From Acanthopleura granulata (Eukaryota; Mollusca; Polyplacophora; Chitonida; Chitonidae), in contig JABBOT010000002.1 of assembly GCA_016165875.1 (NCBI GenBank), positions 22,954,265-23,018,264 on the forward strand: 64,000 nt of DNA, read 5' to 3'. The translations under genes were made by a program, and so were the position numbers. The notes below the pieces were generated by a model. The model was not told the origin of the DNA, ran no database searches, and saw nothing but the letters and a program-made list of their open reading frames with translations. How positions within the stretch are numbered: position 1 is the first letter of the stretch; the number at the start of each line of letters is the position of its first letter. Shown here one piece after another: positions 56,101 to 64,000 of the stretch.

Positions 56101-59100
56101 AACACAAAACCTGTGCGCACCCTTTACATCAATTACAGTTCCACCTTGGCTTGAAGCGCACATGTTGTCATGTTGATTGTTAGCTGCCGTCTTTGCACAG
56201 AGCTTCCAGACCGACCCGACTGATGTCAGAACAATGGTTCCTAATGAAACGAGTCAAACAAGGCTGTTCAGCCTAGTGATACAACGTAGGCGTCTCTAAT
56301 GTCACCAATTTCTTCCGAGAAGGTCTTGATCACAGCATGTTCTTCTGGATTACCACTACTAGGATGGGACCTCCAGGACCCTTTATGTGACAAAATCCCA
56401 AAGGCTGTATCTCCTCAATAGTCAAGAGAACATGCCTTAGGAGTGATTTCACGACCCAGCCCTTTAGCTATGCTTAATAGATCTGAAGCTTTTAAAAGGT
56501 TGGATGCTTCTTTTACTCAGGAGAAAAAACTAATACTTCTTGGTTTGCCAAACATTTCATAAGTATGTGTTACTTGTCAGTAAACATTTTTGTAGGAGAG
56601 CTTTGTTTTAGTATGCTTATTATACATGTAGTTTGGATGATCATTTACTTCAGTTAGATACTTTACACATACCTGTTTATTTATTTCTGATAGAAACACT
56701 TCATGCCATAATATGTGTCTGCAAAACGTGTGTCCATACATTTGGGATACAACTAGTGGAATAAGGCGGAAGAGTGTTCCTGACATTCCCTACCATATCT
56801 TTTTCTCTATGTAGTGAACATTTGATTACTACAAACCAAAATGTTAATATATGGGCAAAAGAGTACGCTTCTTCCTATGATAAATTTATTTCCCCTTTTG
56901 TTGCCTTGGAAATTTAAAATTCCACTTCACAAATCAGGCTGACTAGCAGAGGCCATATACAAAATCATCATTACTGAATCAACCACTTTAATGAATTCTC
57001 ACATACTGAGTGCATATCATTAGTAAATGATGCAGCTGACATGTATGTTGACAATCCAGGTAAGTCAATCCTTGATGTCAAGGAACAGATAGTATGCATG
57101 TCCCTGTTCATGAACAATGTACATGTAGATGTACACAGGCAGGGAGAGTGCAAGGCTCTGACAACCCAGAAGTCTATGCCTGTCGACCAGGGGCACCCAG
57201 CACCATGGCCAGTATACAGTGATTATCAAAATCAATTACCCAGGGATGAAGATACTTCTCAATATCCAACTTCCTGATACCAACTCCTTAACCAAAATGA
57301 CGAAAGATCTCCGTATCAGATCCCAGCCAGCTTAAAGCTGTCATGGCCCTTCCTTCCTGGCAAGACAATATCCACAGTGGAGCCGCTGCCTCCAGAAAGC
57401 CCTTGCTTATCGGCTAAATGCTACAGGGCCATAAATCTCCTGAGGTGAGTCTTCCTGGTCCCTGATCTGTGGAGAACGGCAGTCCTTTCTATTTGGAGAA
57501 CGCTGGAGATCACTCTAGCCACAATATCCAGGCCAGACAACAAATGACACATAATTTCACTGATAAGTGCTGTGAGAAGCCTTCTGAGTGTAACTGTATA
57601 CAACTGGCAACAGGAGCCTACAGAGCCAAGATCATCCAGTCTACCAAGCAGAAGGGTACCACTGTACCCCTATTAATATGTATGTGAGACAGCCTATCAT
57701 CAACAGTTTAGTCATCAGTTTCAAGTTTCAATCAAAAATAACTAGCTAAATATACCTCATGAGATCAGCTAACATTTGCCTACAGCTTGGAAAGAAAATG
57801 TGAACTAAATGCTGCAAAGTGAAACAACAACCAGTGAATGGATTTCAAAGCAAAAAGCCATTAACAGGAACCATGCTATCATCACTCATGATTACACTAC
57901 CATCAGGAGTGATTCTGATAAAATAAACGCGACAACACCACTGTCATAATGAAGCTATCATTTTCCAGTCCAACACTATGTGTGTAATTTCTGTGGTCTC
58001 CTCTTTATTTTTGGCCTTTCCCTTAACTTTCTCCCCTAAATATGAAAATGCCATTGCCTGTAAACTGTTCAGTGGTCACCGTACACAATGACACCTACGG
58101 GACTGTCGTTCTCGTTAAAATGTTCACCTGACCAGTATCAAACTCTCCTCGACCATAACACATTTCAGTTAAGTCTGGGTGAGTTTGCTATTCCAATGTT
58201 ACACCCAGGTGCAAACTCCTGATCATATCAGTTTGATCTCTGAAGGCACAATACCGCCAGATGGCCTATACATGTGGCACCATGTCCAGCCTGTGGCATA
58301 CTCTCCATACAATCATTAACCTGCAGTCCTTACATGTACAAACATATGAAGAATGAACACGTGACCAGCTACATCTGCACATAGATTGTTGATTGACTTG
58401 AACCTGATTTACACTTATAACTAGTACCAACCCTTGCAGTGTGGTACTGTCACATACCAAACTTTCGTGAATCAGAAAGTTGAAGTTTTAAATTATCCTC
58501 TTTGTCTGGGGGCCTGGATAGAGGACAGCACAATGGCTTTGGAAATTTCTGATGGGTAAATTTATTTTGTTTCGCCATGAACACAATTGTGAATGTCTTG
58601 ATATCAAGATATCTGCTTTGATGAATGGAGTAACACAAGGGCACCCTGTTTAGTGACATTTTGACAGATGACAGTAGGAACAGCTACATACATGTGTCTG
58701 AACCAAAAGTATAACTATGAATTACATTATATTTGCAATTCTGTCCCACTCAGGGACTGGGAAGATTCAAAAAATTTTATTATCATGTTATTATCATGTT
58801 ATTATCATGTTGTCATTAATGGTATAGTAATACTGTGTTCATTTAACTGTCATCTACATAGTGTAACAGAAAGCTTAAGACACTGAAAAGCATATGCTCC
58901 ATACAACATAAAATATACATTATTCTCATTTTAATACTTAAATGATTTGGCCCTACTGTCAGGTTTCCCACCGTGTGCATTAAAATGCATTAACTACATA
59001 AACAGACCTCCGAGGCACCAAGCCACTGATACAAGGCACTGATCAGAATGATAAAGTCATCTGTGGTTACCAGCCATAACCAAACTTAATTATGTGGAGC

Positions 59101-62100
59101 AGTGTTGGGCAGCTACAAACCAGCCAATACAATGTGGGAACTGCCAAAGGTAACGGCTTACCAGCCTGCACAAGTGTGCATATTCCATAAAGCGATTATT
59201 TAGACTGCGTGACCCAGTAAACACAAACCAGTAGGTGATGGGCAGCCCAGAATAATTCAGGAAAGGCAAGGCTGCATGAATTAGGTGGCCAAAAGCTAAT
59301 TGCCCAAGCCCCTGGGAGATTCCAAATCAATTCTAGTTTAGCTAGGAATGAGCCCATGTTTCAGATCAAGCCAATGTGCATGAGGGCAAGGTGCTGGTCT
59401 CCATACCCCCTCCAACCCCACACCTATAAATCCCAGTCTTTTAAGACTCCTGTCAATGGTGGTGTTCAGTAAAACAAGCCAGAACAATGGATGTCAAGAG
59501 GGTTGGGTTAGATTAGTCTATAGTGTAATATAAAGTGGTTGAGACTTGAGGCTACAGGGCACAGCTGACTCATTAGCCATGCCACTGGCAGGTTATAGAG
59601 GCTAGGAAACCAGCAGCCTCCAGAACAGTCTACACCATCAATCATGGGTATATACACTAGGTGAGATTACAGGATCACAAGCAAACAATAGCAGCCCCAT
59701 AGCAGCCCCATCTGGATTATCCCAGTCCATCACCAGCTTGCCTGCACTAGTCAATGCGGCCAATCACTGGGTCATAGTCTGCTCAGTAAAGCCACAGGAC
59801 AGAACATGTACAATGTATCCATACACAACACATCTTCTGCTTACCTAGTTGGCATTTTACCCACTATGTTCATACCAGTGGATGAAGAGCATAGTTCACT
59901 GTCGGTTTATTTTGGCACATACTTACTCTGGAACTTGGCGTGAGAGGTTATGGATGTATTACCAATTATGACCATTTTCAGTACAGTTAAAACATATTAT
60001 CATGACAAATCATCATCATTTATAAAATGTAGGTTAACCAACTTAACATATGCCAGTGCTATAATTCTGCATGTACCCAATGGAAGAGATGCAAAATGTA
60101 AAACTGATTGTCTGCAGATGAATGTTGTGAAGGTGTATAACTCCACCACACAATGGTAAAATTAATATACATGCTTGTGCATGGTGTTTCTAGCCAATTT
60201 CTTTCTAGAAACTCAATTTGAACAAATCAGAAAACTCAATATTTTTCATCACCAATGTATGTAAAATGTATATAAAAGTCATTGTGGTTATCACTACAAG
60301 ATAGTGGCCAGAAAAACCACGGATGTGTACATGCATCTTTAAGCCAGTAAAGATCTTCATACTCTCAGTCTACATACATTTTTCCACAATACTGGATATT
60401 TCTATTAATATTTTCAATTAGACATATATTCTTTCCCCTGTAAACCATCAATTATTTTCAGAAAATCCAAAGTGCAGCAGTAGAGTGTGAATGGAAGCAT
60501 CTATTCTCCTGGCCATGTTCTGTCATGCACCTGTACATATTACAGTTATCTATTCCTGGGTAAGCCGATACCGCAAGTACCATGGACATGTGTGTCTACC
60601 ATGTGCAACCACAGCCAGACAGTTTTACATAGTTACATGTACATGTGTGTGTAACCTTAGTGTCTGTACCATGTCTTCTGAGCTGCACCATCCATGCAGA
60701 TGTGTGGCAAGCATTGTGACCTACTATATACCTAGGTAGTATTTTTTTAGAGCTGCACGTGATGTTTGATCTTTTGCGCACAAAGAAAAGAGAAGCACAC
60801 TCAAACTACAATTGTATACACATTCTGACACGTTTCTAACAATTACACACTGAATGTCTCTGCACATATACAGGATGCACATGACTACGCAGGTCTTCCA
60901 TTCACATGTCTACATTCGTAGCTGTGTATACAGTATATGTGTTATGTATGTATGGATATGCGTGATACAAATCTGTCACTGTACTCTGGGACATGTAACC
61001 ATTCAGCCTGTAGCCCAACCCTCACAGTGTAAACACATACATGTCAGATGGTGGGAAATCTCAGTGGGTTGTAAAAGGGTGGCCCAACTTCCATGGATCA
61101 GGTGAAAAGCCCAATGGCTGGCTGGAAACATACTGTGGTAGAAAAGGTTAGAATTGTGCCAGTAGAGAGACGCATGTAAGGGGAAATCACCTGAAGTATC
61201 CATCCACACAAATTGAGGGGGGAGGAGGGGGGGAAGAGGGGTATGCATGGGCAGTGTGCCCTATCCTGGGTGAAGGTTACAAGGCCAGCCCATGTGTAAG
61301 CTAACAGCTACCAGAATAGACCACTGTGAACTGTTTGGCTCTGGCTTACAACTTGTGATAGTCCTCCTACATGTAGCTTCACAATTAACTACAGGATGGG
61401 AAAATGCTGCACAGAATTAGAGAAGAATAGATCAGATCAAATGTCACCAGATGTGGAAATAAAATGACAGCATGAACTTCCTGAAAATGACTACAAAATT
61501 TTGAGAAAGCACCATTTTGAAAAACTGCTGCTATATAAAGCCTTTATGACAAGAATAACTGCTATGCCAATCGAGCACACACAGTGAGTGTGAGCTCATT
61601 ATGAAATTTTGTACTAAAGTCTCATCTGTGTAGACACAACACTGATGGTGAGCAGTTTGGGTGTATACAGAGATGAGTTGACAGTCAGCCATTGGGAGCT
61701 GTTTGTAGAAATGGGCAACAGCAACAAGTCAAAGACAATCAGAAGCTTCTGGGCACCAAATGTCCCCCTTTCAAAGATTTCAGGGTCCATCTGACATTCC
61801 CTGAGCATCTTGAAGTCAAGATGAAGACAATGATAAATAAGCCTTTTTTTTGTCAAAGGTTTTGCCAAAAGCTACATATCCAGACACTTCACAGAATTTA
61901 CCTTTGGCAAATTAGGTCTGCAGTTACCAAACACTTCACAAGAATTTTTGTCTATCAGCCTGTCACATGTATAGGCACTGAAGTGGACCAAGTTCTCCCA
62001 GAAAAACAATCGCAGCTAACATATACCTGCATGTACTGCACTTATGCCAAACGTAGACAAATTGAAATCCACTGAAACAAATCATCAGATTGAGTTTGGG

Positions 62101-63962
62101 AAGAGTAAATGAGGAATTAATCCCCAGGTTGCTGGTGGTCCCTGGTGTTCACCTATGACCTTTACAGCCTAGTGCTTGATAGCCCTGCTGTCCTCTGGCT
62201 GGGGTAAAATTCCTGGCGACTATCTTATCTAAATGCAAATCATCTGATCAGCTTGATTTCTCTTAAATGTCAAATTATTTTCACGCTGCTGCCTTGAAGA
62301 ATGTTTTAAGTGAAGTGTTTTTGTTTGATTTTTATCATCACTCATCTCTAACCGTTATTAAACTATTCATAATTAAATACAAACATATACTTGTATGGAT
62401 ATCCTACCCTGTCATCCTTCCAGAAATAAATAGGATTCCTTCCAAGTGACAATTTACCAGCACCTTTTTCAGTGCGTTCATATGAACTTACTACTGTACC
62501 TCAGCCAAAATTAAAGAATTAATTTGTAGGACATTTGAACATAATTGTCATGCATATAAAATATGTTTAATGTGCTCTATTGTAAGACCTACGATACTGC
62601 CACTAACAGATGTCACACACAGGTATTCGTAGTTCAATGACAGTACAGAGTTTGTTTTGCTTTGCTAAATCCTGCAAATGCATTCTTGGAATGTAGCATT
62701 TTTTCCTTCTTCTTGTTTCTTGATGTAGCCCATTTATATCAATGGCCAAATGACGTAACAGCTACATGCAATTCCATCAACAGAAACACGCACTGTGCAA
62801 CCATCTATATATAGCTATATTTAATTCAATGTCTGGACACAGCTATTTGCAAAAGTAGCCAGTGTTTGAAAACAGAGTGGAGGAAGCTATGCTCCTGTCC
62901 TTCATATCTCATCTCATCAAACACTCATGGCAAGCATGCCACACATACTGACTGGTGTTGATGGCCAGTTTAAATATATATATATTGTTCCAAGCAGTTT
63001 GTGGCCAGTCCTTCATGCTGTCTGCTCTCATCAGGTTACTTGTAGTGTTGAGGCAACTGTTCCAGAGGTCAGTCTTTACACAGAGATGCTCACTTTCTCA
63101 CATGCTCTCCCTGACTGGGCAAGGTGCAATTATATGTATCCAGTATCCCCCCCCCTCCACCCAAGATACTCCAGTTCAAAGCCTGCCTAATGTTTGCTGC
63201 TCAATAGTGTCAGGCTGATCACTGAAGGAGCTGGGCACCAGAAAGAGGTTGTCTTTTGGGACTGCTCTTGGTGCCGACCAGCCATAAATCTGTCAGAAAT
63301 GCATTATCACATTACATGTCTCATAATCATGGCAGCTCTCTGGAGGCATTCACAGAGCCCATGCAGATACAGGATAGCAGCAGTAAACTGCCTACATACA
63401 CAGATCCCCTGCCACACCACACCATGCACTCCAATACTGAAGAGAGGCTAAGCAAATCCACAAAGGGATACAGCCTTAATAGCTGGGAGACCCTGTCAGT
63501 TGCACGTCGATTTGTCGACAAGTGAAATGTTAACATTACACCTGTATTACACTGGTATAAACAGTCAACAAGACAGAGACTCGACCAGTCAATGCCCCAT
63601 GTCTTCCCACCCTGTAAGCTACCGGTATATGTAACACTTCACACATGTAACTCTTCAGTTACTCAGCTACAAACAGCACATTAACATGAGAAACGTGGAA
63701 GGGAAACATTGATTTATTGACTGAAGATTAAAGCCATTTCAGCTGTATTCTGATCCAGCCCTCCTTCCCCTGTACCAGGAAGCTATACAGTGTTGTAAAC
63801 TTAAGAGCCTAGAGAAAACAAATGTCACTGTCACTCAGCCACAAACACATATAGTGATTCAGGCACACCACATGACATCCTCCCACATATCCTGTTTCAG
63901 AATTTTTTGTCTTTCTCTTTTTTTTACAACTAACAGTTACATAAAATATTTTCTCCCAAAAA
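53176..63962 (-). other. Upstream CaMKII intron (at least 10.8 kb)
   Basis: I looked on the minus strand for the missing N-lobe exons (GKGAFSVVRR and EREARICR..HPNIV) and found none. It holds a degenerate repeat at 53390-53775, an ATTATCATGTT triplet at 58777-58812, and G-rich tracts at 54479-54510 and 61214-61242. Open frames up to 127 codons (61692-62075) show no domain. Confidence 0.45.
53390..53775. repeat. Degenerate ~65-75-bp tandem repeat
   Basis: Variants of 'actgcattcatccatg' followed by 'cattatgaacttgtgtaccc' recur near 53406, 53480, 53546, 53617 and 53691, with about 65-75 bases between them. It starts about 215 bases upstream (minus sense) of a CaMKII exon. Confidence 0.65.
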
Positions 63963-64000
63963 CTTACCTAACGATACTTGCATCTGATACTGTTCACAAG

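Noticed and set aside
61692..62075. 127-codon plus-strand open frame
   Set aside because: No domain, no splice or promoter support, and an overlapping minus-strand frame of the same kind.

Overview
The window looks like nuclear DNA of an intron-rich invertebrate, most likely a mollusc. Supporting signs are AT-rich sequence, short exons in long introns, a recurring tRNA-derived SINE, a recurring 'gggaggtaactc' motif, and a Ctgtccgtc-rich dispersed repeat of a kind common in bivalve and gastropod genomes. The clade is an inference. I found no prokaryotic, viral or organellar gene. Nearly all open reading frames over 60 codons lie in introns and are not genes.

Two protein-coding genes lie tail to tail. 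From the left edge to 11,819 the plus strand carries the 3' part of PARN, the poly(A)-specific ribonuclease (14 exons, 378 residues in the window). It includes DEDD-nuclease motifs II and III, the RRM-like cap-binding region, a basic nuclear-localisation-like stretch and the conserved C-terminal ETW tail. From about 53,175 down to 16,342 the minus strand carries calcium/calmodulin-dependent protein kinase II. It runs from the 'RLHDS' exon of the N-lobe to the stop codon: kinase domain, autoinhibitory/calmodulin-binding segment, variable linker and hub (association) domain. The first kinase exons were not found between 53,176 and the right edge. They are outside the window or too diverged for me to see.

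The most interesting feature is in the CaMKII catalytic loop. Two adjacent, intact 73-nt exons (47,387-47,459 and 47,178-47,250) encode alternative versions of the same 24-residue stretch ending in HRDLK. Using both or neither shifts the frame into a stop, so they should be mutually exclusive. The CaMKII linker also holds a convincing 48-nt cassette exon and two weaker small-exon candidates. In PARN, the 5' half of one exon with its splice acceptor has been tandemly copied three times just upstream of the real exon, giving decoy acceptors that run into stop codons. Another PARN intron uses a GC donor.

The rest is intron or intergenic sequence. It holds minisatellites (periods 27, 30, 32, 33, 39, 40, 85 and about 94 bp), SINE copies, an inverted-repeat-bounded element in the last PARN intron, and a cluster of estrogen-response-element-like palindromes in the longest CaMKII intron. 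The 4.5 kb between the two stop codons probably holds the two 3' UTRs, which may overlap.
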